This document shows positions 49,394 to 57,854 of a stretch of 64,000 nt of DNA, one piece after another (the stretch's first letter is position 1; each line of letters starts with the position of its first letter). The stretch spans positions 1 to 64,000 of the forward strand of contig NZ_POTW01000029.1 of assembly GCF_003236295.1 (NCBI RefSeq), in the 5' to 3' direction. This DNA is from Jiangella anatolica. Lineage in GTDB: Bacteria; Actinomycetota; Actinomycetes; Jiangellales; Jiangellaceae. A program made the position numbers and the translations under genes. The notes under the pieces are model-generated. The model saw only the letters and a list, made by a program, of their open reading frames with translations, ran no database searches and had not been told where the DNA came from.

Positions 49394-50194
49394 GTGTCCA
49401 GTGATCGTCGTCCGGTCGTCTTCGTCCATGGCCTCTGGCTGCACGCCGACTCGTGGACGCCCTGGCTGGAACTGTTCCGTGAGGCCGGCTACGACCCGCA
49501 GGCGCCGGGCTGGCCGGGCGACTCGCCGTCGGTCGAGGAGAACCGCCAGCACCCGGAGCGGGTCGCCGGCATCGGCATCGACGCCGTCGTCGACCACTAC
49601 GCCCAGGTCATCGGCGCGCTGGACACGCAACCCATCGTCGTCGGGCACTCGTTCGGCGGGCTGATCGCGCAGCGGCTGCTCGGCCAGAACCTCGCCGCGG
49701 CGGCCGTCGCGATCGACCCGGCGCCGATCAAGGGCGTGATCTTCCTGCCGCCGTCGTCGCTGCGGGTCGCGTCGGTCGCCCTGCGCAACCCGGCGAACCG
49801 CCGCGGCACCGTCACGCTGACCCGCAAGCAGTTCCGCTACGGGTTCGGCAACGCGCTGCCGCAGGCGGAGTCCGACGAGCTGTACGACCGCTGGACGATC
49901 GGATCGCCCGGCCGGCCGCTGTTCGAGGCCGCGGTCGCCAACCTCAAGCCGTCGTCGCCGGCCAAGGTCGACACCGGCAAGGCGACCCGCGGGCCGCTGC
50001 TGCTCACGCTGGGCGGCAAGGACCACACCGTCGCGCCGGCGATCGTGCGCACCACCGCCCGGCTGTACCGGAAGTCGCCGGCCGTGACGGAGCTGCGGCA
50101 GTACCCCGACCGCGGCCACAGCCTGACGATCGACGCCGGCTGGCGGGTCGTCGCCGACGACGTTCTCGCCTGGCTGAAAGCGCGTGGCCTCTGA
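49394..50194 (+). CDS. Alpha/beta hydrolase
   Basis: 266 residues. Oxyanion motif FVHGLWLHADSW near the N-terminus, nucleophile elbow VVGHSFGGL with Ser86, catalytic Asp in LGGKDHTVAP and His in DRGHSLTIDAG. The substrate is unknown. A run of G (AGGGGGG) precedes GTG 49394. Confidence 0.9.
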   Translation: MSSDRRPVVFVHGLWLHADSWTPWLELFREAGYDPQAPGWPGDSPSVEENRQHPERVAGIGIDAVVDHYAQVIGALDTQPIVVGHSFGGLIAQRLLGQNLAAAAVAIDPAPIKGVIFLPPSSLRVASVALRNPANRRGTVTLTRKQFRYGFGNALPQAESDELYDRWTIGSPGRPLFEAAVANLKPSSPAKVDTGKATRGPLLLTLGGKDHTVAPAIVRTTARLYRKSPAVTELRQYPDRGHSLTIDAGWRVVADDVLAWLKARGL

Positions 50195-50241
50195 CGCCGT
50201 ACCCTTGGGGCACCGACCGCTCGGCACTTCATGGAGGGCAC

Positions 50242-51903
50242 GTGCCACGACAGGGACCTGTGCTGCTGACCGTCGAGGACGATCCGGCGGTGAGCCGGGC
50301 GATCGCTCGCGATCTGCGCCGCCGCTACGGATCGGACCACCGCGTCGTCCGGTCCGAGACCGGTGCCGGCGCGCTGGAGGTCCTGCGCGAGCTCACGCTG
50401 CGGGGCGAGCCGACGGCGCTGATCCTGGCCGACTACCGCATGCCGGGCATGAACGGCATCGACTTCCTCGAGCAGGCCATGGACGTCGTGCCGCAGGCCA
50501 AGCGGGTGCTGCTGACGGCGTATGCGGACACGCAGGCCGCCATCCGCGCCGTCAACGACATCGACCTCGACCACTACCTCGTCAAGCCGTGGGACCCGCC
50601 CGAGGAGCACCTGTACCCCGTGCTCGACGAGCTGCTGGAGCACTGGGCGCGCGACAGCAGGCCGGGCTTCGAGGGCGTCACGCTGCTGGGGCACCAGTGG
50701 GCGGCCGAGACCCAGGACCTCAAGGAGTTCCTGACCAGCAACCAGGTCCCGTACCGGCATCTGCGAGGGTCGGAGGGCGCGGCGCTGCAGGACACCGCGG
50801 CCATCCCCGACGAGGCGCTGCCGGCGGTCATCATGCCCGACGGCGTGGTGCTCACCTGCCCGCCGCTGCGCGACGTCGCCGAGCGGCTGGGCCTGGCCAC
50901 GACGGCGGGCAGCCCGCTCTACGACCTCGTCGTCATCGGCAGCGGGCCGGCCGGGCTCGGCGCGGCGGTCTACGGCGCCAGTGAGGGCCTGCGCACGCTG
51001 CTGGTCGACCGCGCCGGCGTGGGCGGCCAGGCCGCGCGCAGCAGCCTGATCGAGAACTACCTGGGCTTCCCGCAGGGCGTCTCCGGCGCCGAGCTCGCTC
51101 AGCGGGCCCGCGACCAGGCCGTCCGCTTCGACGTCGAGATGCTCACCGCGGCCGCCGCCGTCGACGTCGTCGCGCAGGGCGAGGGCCGCGTCGTCCGCTT
51201 CGACGACGGTCACGAGGTCACGGCGCACGCCGTCGTCATCGCCACCGGGGTCTGGTGGTCGCAGCTGCCGGCCGAGCACGCCGACGACTTCGCCGGCCGG
51301 GGCATCTACTACGGCGCATCGGCGCACGAGGCGCCCGGCTGCAAGGGTGAGGACGTCTACATCGTCGGCGCCGCCAACTCCGCCGGTCAGGCGGCACTGC
51401 ACTTCGCCAAGTACGCCAACCGGGTCGTCATGCTGGTGCGCGGCCCCGACCTGCGGCTGCGCATGTCGGAGTACCTCGTCGAGCGCATCGAGTCCGACCC
51501 GCGCGTCGAGGTGCGCACCTGCACCCAGGTCACCGCCGCCGAGGGCGACGGCCGGCTGGAACGCATCGTCGTCACCGACACCCGCGACGGCGGCACGCAG
51601 ACGCTGCCCGCGACGCGGCTGTTCGTCTTCATCGGCGCCGAGCCGCCGACGTCGTGGCTGGGTGAGGAATTCGCCCGCGACGAACGGGGTTTCCTCCTGA
51701 CGGGGCCGGCACTTCTCGACGCCGACGGGCGACCGCCACGCGACTGGCCGCTGGCCCGCACCCCGTACCACCTGGAGTCCAGCGTCCCGGGCGTGTTCGT
51801 CGCCGGCGACGTGCGCGCGGAGTCCGTCAAGCGCGTCGCGTCGGCCGTCGGCGAGGGCGCCATGGCGATCACGCTGGTCCACCGCTACCTGGAGGCGACG
51901 TGA
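50242..51903 (+). CDS. Response-regulator receiver fused to thioredoxin-reductase-like flavoprotein without CxxC
   Basis: 553 residues in three parts. Receiver 1–130: acidic pair D13/D14, phosphoacceptor Asp64 (LILADYRMPGMNG), Thr in LLTAYAD and Lys115 (LVKPWD). A glutaredoxin-like segment (about 145–220) has HQWA where CPYC would be. The rest is a TrxR fold: FAD motif GSGPAG (233–238), NADPH motif GAANSAG (376–382), and GEDP-like end VFVAGDVRAESVKRVASAVGEGAMA. The redox pair of TrxR is replaced by GASA (about 358–361), so it cannot reduce thioredoxin in the usual way. GGAGG lies four bases before the GTG. It overlaps the kinase gene at 51900. Confidence 0.92.
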   Translation: MPRQGPVLLTVEDDPAVSRAIARDLRRRYGSDHRVVRSETGAGALEVLRELTLRGEPTALILADYRMPGMNGIDFLEQAMDVVPQAKRVLLTAYADTQAAIRAVNDIDLDHYLVKPWDPPEEHLYPVLDELLEHWARDSRPGFEGVTLLGHQWAAETQDLKEFLTSNQVPYRHLRGSEGAALQDTAAIPDEALPAVIMPDGVVLTCPPLRDVAERLGLATTAGSPLYDLVVIGSGPAGLGAAVYGASEGLRTLLVDRAGVGGQAARSSLIENYLGFPQGVSGAELAQRARDQAVRFDVEMLTAAAAVDVVAQGEGRVVRFDDGHEVTAHAVVIATGVWWSQLPAEHADDFAGRGIYYGASAHEAPGCKGEDVYIVGAANSAGQAALHFAKYANRVVMLVRGPDLRLRMSEYLVERIESDPRVEVRTCTQVTAAEGDGRLERIVVTDTRDGGTQTLPATRLFVFIGAEPPTSWLGEEFARDERGFLLTGPALLDADGRPPRDWPLARTPYHLESSVPGVFVAGDVRAESVKRVASAVGEGAMAITLVHRYLEAT

Positions 51904-53318
51904 CCATGGGTACGCCCATCGACGTCGAGGAGCTGCGCACGCTGTTCCTCTTCGAAGGCATGACCCCCGAGCAGCTGGCCGAGGTCGCCGCGAGCTGCGA
52001 GGTCCGCGCCTACCCGGCCGGCAGCACGGTCTACCGCGCCGGCGAGCCGTCCATCGCGCTGTGGGTCCTGGTCGACGGCACCCTACGGCTGGTCCGGCAC
52101 GCCGACGGCGAAGAGGTCGTCGTCAACGAGACCGACCACCGCGGCTCGTACGCCGGCGCCGTCCGCGCCTTCGCGACGTCGGCGGGGGCCGCCGCCTACC
52201 CCACGTCGCTGCACGCGGTGACCGACTGCCGGTTCCTGCGGTGGCCCGCCAACGACTTCGCGGCCTTCGTGCACAAGTGGTTCCCGATGGCAGTGCACCT
52301 CTTCGATGGGCTCTACCTCGGCATCCGCACCACCGAGGCGACGGTGCGGCAGCGCGAGCACCTGGCCCAGCTGGGCACGTTGTCGGCGAACCTCGCGCAC
52401 GAGCTGAACAACCCCGCCGCGGCCACCGTCCGGGCCGCCGGTCAGCTGCGCGACCGCGTGGCGCACATGCGGCAGAAGCTCGGCGTGATCGCCTCCGGCA
52501 CGCTCGACCCCGCGATGATCGCCCGGCTGATCACCATCCAGGAGCGCGCCGTCGAGATAGCCTCCAAGAAACGCGACCCGCTCTCTCCACTGCAGGAGAG
52601 CGACCTCGAGGACGAGATGGTCGACCACCTCGAGGACCTCGGCTTCGACCACGCCGTCGACGTGGCGCCGGTCTACGTCTCGGCCGGCCTCGACACCACC
52701 TTCTTCGACGACGTCGCCGCCGAGGTGGGCGACGCGCTCCCGTCGGCGCTGGCCTGGCTCTCCTACACGCTCGAGACCGAGGCGCTCATGGACGAGATCG
52801 AGGACGCGTCCAACCGCATCTCCACGCTGGTGGCCTCGATCAAGCAGTACACGCACCTCGACCAGGCCGCCCACCAGGAGGTCGACCTCCACCCCGGCAT
52901 CGACAGCACACTCGTCATGCTGGGGCACAAACTCGGCGACGTCGAGGTCCACCGCGACTACGACACCACGCTGCCGCCGGTGCCCGCCTTCGCCGCGGAG
53001 CTGAACCAGGTGTGGACCAACCTCATCGACAACGCCGTCGACGCGATGGACGGCCACGGCGTGCTCGAGCTGCGCACCTACCGCGACGGCGACCACGCCG
53101 CCGTCGACGTCACCGACCACGGGCGCGGTGTGCCCGAGGAGGTCCAGGGCCGGCTGTTCGAGCCGTTCGTGACGACCAAGCCGGTCGGCCAGGGCAGCGG
53201 GCTGGGCCTCGACAACGCCAAGCGGATCGTCGAGAAGCGGCACCGCGGGACGATCGGCTTCACCACTGGCCCCGAGGGGACGACCTTCACCGTCCGGCTC
53301 CCCCTGTCGCCCAGCTGA
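51900..53318 (+). CDS. Cyclic-nucleotide-binding-domain histidine kinase
   Basis: 472 residues, no membrane segment. Residues 1–135 form a CRP-like cNMP-binding fold (FLFEGMTPEQLAEVAASCEVRAYPAGSTVYRAGEPSIALWVLVDGTLRLV). The phospho-acceptor His167 is in LSANLAHELNNPAAATVRAA. A linker of about 130 residues follows, then HATPase_c with NQVWTNLIDNAVDAM, DHGRGVPEE and GQGSGLGLDNAKRIV. The GTG overlaps the receiver–flavoprotein stop, so this kinase almost certainly phosphorylates that protein. The ligand of the cNMP-like fold is unknown. Confidence 0.92.
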   Translation: MTMGTPIDVEELRTLFLFEGMTPEQLAEVAASCEVRAYPAGSTVYRAGEPSIALWVLVDGTLRLVRHADGEEVVVNETDHRGSYAGAVRAFATSAGAAAYPTSLHAVTDCRFLRWPANDFAAFVHKWFPMAVHLFDGLYLGIRTTEATVRQREHLAQLGTLSANLAHELNNPAAATVRAAGQLRDRVAHMRQKLGVIASGTLDPAMIARLITIQERAVEIASKKRDPLSPLQESDLEDEMVDHLEDLGFDHAVDVAPVYVSAGLDTTFFDDVAAEVGDALPSALAWLSYTLETEALMDEIEDASNRISTLVASIKQYTHLDQAAHQEVDLHPGIDSTLVMLGHKLGDVEVHRDYDTTLPPVPAFAAELNQVWTNLIDNAVDAMDGHGVLELRTYRDGDHAAVDVTDHGRGVPEEVQGRLFEPFVTTKPVGQGSGLGLDNAKRIVEKRHRGTIGFTTGPEGTTFTVRLPLSPS

Positions 53319-53337
53319 GGCCGTGCCACATGAAAAG

Positions 53338-53360
53338 ACCCGACGCCAGAGGCGCCGGGT
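53338..53360. terminator. Terminator hairpin after the kinase gene
   Basis: A ten-base stem with one mismatch, ACCCGACGCC against GGCGCCGGGT, with a three-base loop, 20 bases after the kinase stop. Confidence 0.65.
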
Positions 53361-53374
53361 GGTGTGCGGTCAGT

Positions 53375-54110
53375 CTACCAGGGCGCCGGCTTGACGATCC
53401 GGGCGGCGACCTTCACAGGAAGCTGATGCGCGTGCAGATCAGCAGGTTCGAGCCGGTACCACCAGTGGTTGCCGACGCCGTCCTTCGGCGTGCCCGCCAG
53501 CTTCCCGGCGCGGATTCCCTTGGTCGGATTGACCAACCCCACCGGCACTCGGTCGCGAGCAACCTGGATCGGATAGGCGAGATCGCTGTCGTTGCTGACA
53601 ACGATGGCCGCGTCCACGACGGCCGGTCAGCACATCGATCACCAGATGTGACGCGACGTTGACGTCCGAGCCCTTCTCCTCGCGCCGGGCGACGGACGCC
53701 ATGAAAGTCGCTCCGGGCACGTCGCCTCCGGCGGCGTCCTGAACCATGATCGGCCAGCTCGGTTCGACGAGCACCGGCCGACCATTGCGCCCCTTCACGG
53801 CCAGTGGTGCCGTCGCGACCCGCGACACGTAGGTGCCATAGCTGATCCTGGTCGCGGAACCCGTGTGCGCCAACGCTCGCAGGTACACATCCTGCTCACG
53901 CTGCCCGACGGGATTCGATGCGCCATTGATGCGCGCCGTGCAGTAGGTGACGTTGTCGACCACCGCACCCACCCACTGAGAGCGCGAAACGATCAGATGT
54001 TCTGCGAGAGCGCGCAGGTCCAGCCACCGCCAGCCCGGTGTCGACCGGCCGCAGAGACCACGCGCACCGTAGTAGAGGTTGTAGCCGTCGACGTAGACAC
54101 CAACACGCAC
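53375..54110 (-). pseudogene. NYN-domain (PIN-like) RNase gene with one-base frameshift
   Basis: Starts VRVGVYVDGYNLYYGARGL (GTG 54110) and keeps the NYN core through KGSDVNVASHLVIDVLTG, then runs into nonsense. The continuation VDAAIVVSNDSDLAYPIQVA, the second metal-binding Asp motif of the family, is in another frame from about 53625 down to the stop at 53375. Removing one C in GGCC at about 53625–53628 joins both halves to one protein of about 244 residues. It is a recent frameshift, a sequencing error, or a site of frameshifting. Codon use is less GC-rich than in the neighbours, suggesting transfer. Confidence 0.82.
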
Positions 54111-54180
54111 GCGGCTGAGGCTAGTGCGGATCGCCGCGTGACGCAGTTCGGGCAAACCGACATGGACCACTGGTCCACCC

Positions 54181-54208
54181 GTCACCTGTAGGACCACCTT
54201 CGGTCACC
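54181..54208 (+). promoter_or_regulatory. PHO-box-like repeats upstream of phoD
   Basis: GTCACC at 54181 and again at 54203, exactly two 11-bp turns apart, with a CACC in between that is one base out of phase. It lies 23 bases before the phoD ATG, consistent with PhoP control. Confidence 0.4.
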
Positions 54209-54230
54209 TCGGTTCGGTTGGGTCGGACGC

Positions 54231-55769
54231 ATGACCGGCCCTCGACTGAACAGACGGACATTTCTGCAGCTCAGCGGCGTGAGCTCGGCCGCGCTGGCGC
54301 TAGGTGTGACGGCGCCGGCGCAGGCGCTGGCGGCCGCCGAGGCCGACGCCGGGGCGGTGCCGGACGGGGTGTTCGGGCTGGGTGTCGCGTCCGGCGATCC
54401 GGGCACCGGCAGTGTCGTGCTGTGGACCCGGCTGGCGCCGGACCCGCTGGCGGCCGACGGGCACGGCGGGATGCCACCGCGGCCGGTGCCGGTCCGGTAC
54501 GAGGTCGCCACCGACGAGGGCTTCGGCACAGTCGTCCGGCGAGGCGCCGCAGTGGCCTCGCCGGAACTCGCCCACTCCGTCCACCCGCAGATCGACGGGC
54601 TGGAGCCGGGACGCGAGTACTTCTACCGGTTCCACGTCGGCCGCCAGGTCAGCCCGACCGGGCGCACCAAGACGCTTCCGGCGGACGGCGACGCGCGGTT
54701 CCGGTTCGCGACCGCGTCCTGCCAGGCCTGGTACCACGGCCACTTCACCGCCTACCGGCATCTGGTCGACGAGGACCTGGACGCGGTCGTGTTCCTCGGC
54801 GACTACATCTACGAGTACGCCATCACGTCGTCCAACCTGTGGCGCGCGGGCGCGAGCGTGACACCCGAGCACGCCGTCGAGATCCAGACGCTGGAGCAGT
54901 TCCGGCTGCGCTACTCGCTGTTCAAGTCCGACCCGCACCTGCAGGCCGCGCACGCCAAGGCGCCGTGGATCGTCACGTGGGACGACCACGAGGTGCAGAA
55001 CAACTACGGCGCGGACGGGTCGCAGTACGGCGTGCTGCCCGAGCACTTCGTCCACCTGCGCGCCGTCGGGTACCGGGCGTTCTACGAGAACCTGCCGGTG
55101 TCGCTGTCGGCGCTGCCGGAAGGACCGGACAGCAGGGTCTACCGAAGCTTCGGCGACGGCGGGCTGGTCCGCTTCCACGTCCTGGACACCAGGCAGTACC
55201 GCGACCCGTTGCCCGTCGACGCGGCGGACCAGAACCGCGAGGACCGCAGCATCCTCGGCGCGGCCCAGGAGGCCTGGCTGTACGACGGCCTCGCCGCGTC
55301 GCCGGCCCGCTGGAACGTCATCGCCAACGGGGTGACGGTCGCGCCGATCACGACGAACCGCACCGACCAGTGGGACGGCTACCCGGCCAACCGGCGCCGG
55401 CTGCTGGCCGCGATGGAACGGACGAGCAACCCGGTCGTGCTCACCGGCGACATCCACAAGCACGTCGCCGCGGAGCTCCGGCCGGACCCGGCCGCGCCGG
55501 CCGTCGGGGTCGAGCTGATCTGCACGTCGATCGCCTCCGACGGCGACGGCGCGCCCACCGACGCCTACACGCCGGACTGGGTGCAGCACCCCTACGTCAA
55601 GCTCTACGACGGCCGCCGCGGCTACGTCCTCGTGACGCTCACGAAGGACAGCATGACGTCGGAGTTCAAGATCGTGCCCTGGGTCGAGGCGGACGCGTCG
55701 GCGCCGCTGCAGACCGTCGCCCGGTTCACCACGCCGGCCGGCGCGCCGGGTCTGGAGCGTCTCGCATGA
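54231..55769 (+). CDS. phoD: PhoD-type alkaline phosphatase, Tat-exported
   Basis: 512-residue secreted phosphodiesterase/phosphatase used in phosphate starvation. Twin-arginine signal LNRRTFLQLSGVSSAALALGV, cleavage near AQA (about 32). The PhoD N-domain has FGLGVASGDPGTGSVVLWTRL. Catalytic-domain motifs are TASCQAWY (Cys region), VFLGDYIYEY (Asp-Tyr metal ligands), WDDHEVQNNYG and LTGDIHKHVAAEL (His ligands). The ATG start of the next gene overlaps its stop. It fits the phosphate-scavenging genes at 3997–14523. Confidence 0.95.
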   Translation: MTGPRLNRRTFLQLSGVSSAALALGVTAPAQALAAAEADAGAVPDGVFGLGVASGDPGTGSVVLWTRLAPDPLAADGHGGMPPRPVPVRYEVATDEGFGTVVRRGAAVASPELAHSVHPQIDGLEPGREYFYRFHVGRQVSPTGRTKTLPADGDARFRFATASCQAWYHGHFTAYRHLVDEDLDAVVFLGDYIYEYAITSSNLWRAGASVTPEHAVEIQTLEQFRLRYSLFKSDPHLQAAHAKAPWIVTWDDHEVQNNYGADGSQYGVLPEHFVHLRAVGYRAFYENLPVSLSALPEGPDSRVYRSFGDGGLVRFHVLDTRQYRDPLPVDAADQNREDRSILGAAQEAWLYDGLAASPARWNVIANGVTVAPITTNRTDQWDGYPANRRRLLAAMERTSNPVVLTGDIHKHVAAELRPDPAAPAVGVELICTSIASDGDGAPTDAYTPDWVQHPYVKLYDGRRGYVLVTLTKDSMTSEFKIVPWVEADASAPLQTVARFTTPAGAPGLERLA

Positions 55770-56593
55770 GCGGCCGCCACGTCCGTACCGTCACCGGCCT
55801 GCGCGCGGAGGGCCGGCTCGGGCGCATCGTGCTGGACTGGATGCCGCTGCCCTGGGACACCGTCGTCGACCACTACGCGGTGTACGCCGCGCCTGACGGC
55901 GGCCCGTCGACGCTGCTGGCCAAGACGGTCTACCCGCACTACGTGCACAGCGGCCTGGGCGGCAACGCCCGCCGGTTCACGTATCGCGTCGTCACGGTCG
56001 ACGCGGCCGGCGCGCGCTCGGAGCCGTCCGCGCCGTTGACCGCCAGCAGCCAGGTCTCGGTGACGGCGACCGGCTCGCCGCTCGCGGTGGTCGGGCAGTT
56101 CGACGGCAAGGGCCTGGAGTTCGCGCTGTCGCCGGCCGGCTACGCCCGCTACCCCGCGACGTTCCCCGGCGGCGTCGACTTCCGGGCCGGCGCCGCCGCG
56201 CCGGGGACCGGCTGGAGCTACCTGCACCCGGGCCCGTCGGACGCGTGGGCCGGCCGCCGGACGCACACATTCCGGCTCCGCTTCTCGCTGGACACCGCGC
56301 CCGCCGGCGAGGTCTGGCTGGCGATCTGGCTGATCGACAGCCACGCGACGATCCCCGGCTCGTCGACGCTGGACGTCAACGGGACGGCGGTGGACCGGCT
56401 GCGGTTCGAGGGCGGCGGGACGCGCGGCTCGCTGGAGGGCGACAGCACCGTCCCCGGCACCCGGCTGCGCCCGTCCTACCTGGAGCGGCCGCTCCCGCCG
56501 CGCCTGCTGACGGCCGGAGAGAACGTGCTGACGCTGGTGAAGGACGAGGGGTCCTGGATCGCCTGGGACGCGATCGGGCTGTTCGCCGTCTAG
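55766..56593 (+). CDS. Fibronectin III plus lyase-type carbohydrate-binding domain protein
   Basis: 275 residues. The first 95 form an FnIII-like sandwich (VTGLRAEGRLGRIVLDWMPLPWDTVVDHYAVYAAP). The second part resembles the C-terminal sandwich of rhamnogalacturonan lyases (family 4): FRLRFSLDTAPAGEVWLAIWLIDSHATIPGSSTLDVNGT and LTAGENVLTLVKDEGSWIAWDAIGLF. No catalytic domain and no signal peptide are seen, although it is translationally coupled to Tat-exported PhoD. It may stay in the cell, travel with PhoD, or its true start lies elsewhere. Confidence 0.75.
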   Translation: MSGRHVRTVTGLRAEGRLGRIVLDWMPLPWDTVVDHYAVYAAPDGGPSTLLAKTVYPHYVHSGLGGNARRFTYRVVTVDAAGARSEPSAPLTASSQVSVTATGSPLAVVGQFDGKGLEFALSPAGYARYPATFPGGVDFRAGAAAPGTGWSYLHPGPSDAWAGRRTHTFRLRFSLDTAPAGEVWLAIWLIDSHATIPGSSTLDVNGTAVDRLRFEGGGTRGSLEGDSTVPGTRLRPSYLERPLPPRLLTAGENVLTLVKDEGSWIAWDAIGLFAV

Positions 56594-57852
56594 ATCGCGA
56601 CCGGGGCGACGACGGAGCCGTCGGCCAGGCGCAGCTTCAGGGCGCCGACGGCGGTGGCGGCCAGCTCGCCGGCCCGGTCGCCGTCGGGGTCGACGGCGAG
56701 GACGTGGCCGACGCGGTCGTTGTTGTCACGGGGGCGGCGGACGGGACCGGGGACGTCGAGCTGCCAGCGGACGACCGCCGGGTCCGCGGCCAGCTCGTCC
56801 CGGCCCTCGACGGCGGTGACGACGCCGTCGACCGGCGACAGCACGAACGCGACGGCAGCCGTACCGTTCGCCCGCGCTTCGAGCGACGGGGTGCGGCCCA
56901 GCGCGAGGTCGACCAGCAGCGCCAGCGGGTTCACCCCGGTCACGGTGCGGACCAGGTCGAACACGTAGCCGCCGCCCTGCCGCGGGTTGATCTCGACGAT
57001 CCGCGGCCCGGACGGCGTCAGCCGCAGCTCGGTGTGGCTCAGCCCGTGCGAGTAGCCGATCGCGGCCAGCGCGGCGCGGACGTGCTCGGTGACGTCCGCG
57101 GTGACGGCGGGCGGCAGCGGCGCCGGGAACACGTGCCCGGCCTCGACGAACGTCGGCGTGACACTCTTGCCGGTGATGCCGAGCACCGTCGTCCGGCCGG
57201 CGACGGTGATCGCCTCGACGCTGACCTCGGGACCGGGCAGGACGTCCTCCAACAACAGCCGGCGGGCCAGCGGCTGGTCCCGGCTGTTCCGCTCGACGGA
57301 GCGCACCTCGTGGAACGCGTCCTTCAGCGCCGCCTCGCCGTCGACCAGGTGCACCGACGTGCCGGAGTTGAGGTCCACCGGCTTCGCGACCAGCGGGAAG
57401 CCCAGCTCCGTCGCACTGGCCAGCGCGTCCTCCCACGTCGCCGCCGTGGCGAAGCGCGGCTGCGGCAGCCCGGCCCGCTTCAGCACCGTCCGCACCGCGT
57501 CCTTGCGCACCGCCCGCCGCATGATGTCCGGCGACGCGCCGGCCAGGCCCAGCATCCGGCCCAGCTCGGCGACGGCGTCGAGGTAGTAGTCGCAGGTCGT
57601 CAGCACGCCGTCGATGCGCCGCCGACAGACGATGCCGATGACCGCGCCGGTCATCGCGGCCTTGTCGTTCGTGTCGACGACGATGACCTCGTCGGCGTCG
57701 CGGACCACCGGGTGCGCGGCGCCGTCGACGTCCGGGTAGAGCGCCGGGTCGCGGGTGAACAGGATGTAGTCGTGACCCAGCTCGCGCAGCAGCGGCGGCA
57801 GCGCCAGCCCGGTCGACTGCACCCAGCTCTCCACCATCAGCAACGTGGCCAC
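56590..57852 (-). CDS. ATP-grasp ligase
   Basis: 420-residue carboxylate–amine ligase of the amino-acid-ligase/BacD-like type. An N-terminal preATP fold (LLMVESWVQSTGLALPPLLRELGHDYILFTRDP) is followed by GFPLVAKPVDLNSGTSVHLV (ATP-binding Lys157), LLLEDVLPGPEVSVEAI, and the metal motif RIVEINPRQGGGYVFDL (287–300), then a C-terminal lobe. GGAGGG precedes GTG 57852, two bases after the NAS-like gene stop. It probably joins an amino acid to the NAS-like product. Its stop overlaps the convergent FnIII gene. Confidence 0.9.
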   Translation of the reverse strand: MATLLMVESWVQSTGLALPPLLRELGHDYILFTRDPALYPDVDGAAHPVVRDADEVIVVDTNDKAAMTGAVIGIVCRRRIDGVLTTCDYYLDAVAELGRMLGLAGASPDIMRRAVRKDAVRTVLKRAGLPQPRFATAATWEDALASATELGFPLVAKPVDLNSGTSVHLVDGEAALKDAFHEVRSVERNSRDQPLARRLLLEDVLPGPEVSVEAITVAGRTTVLGITGKSVTPTFVEAGHVFPAPLPPAVTADVTEHVRAALAAIGYSHGLSHTELRLTPSGPRIVEINPRQGGGYVFDLVRTVTGVNPLALLVDLALGRTPSLEARANGTAAVAFVLSPVDGVVTAVEGRDELAADPAVVRWQLDVPGPVRRPRDNNDRVGHVLAVDPDGDRAGELAATAVGALKLRLADGSVVAPVAI

Positions 57853-57854
57853 TC

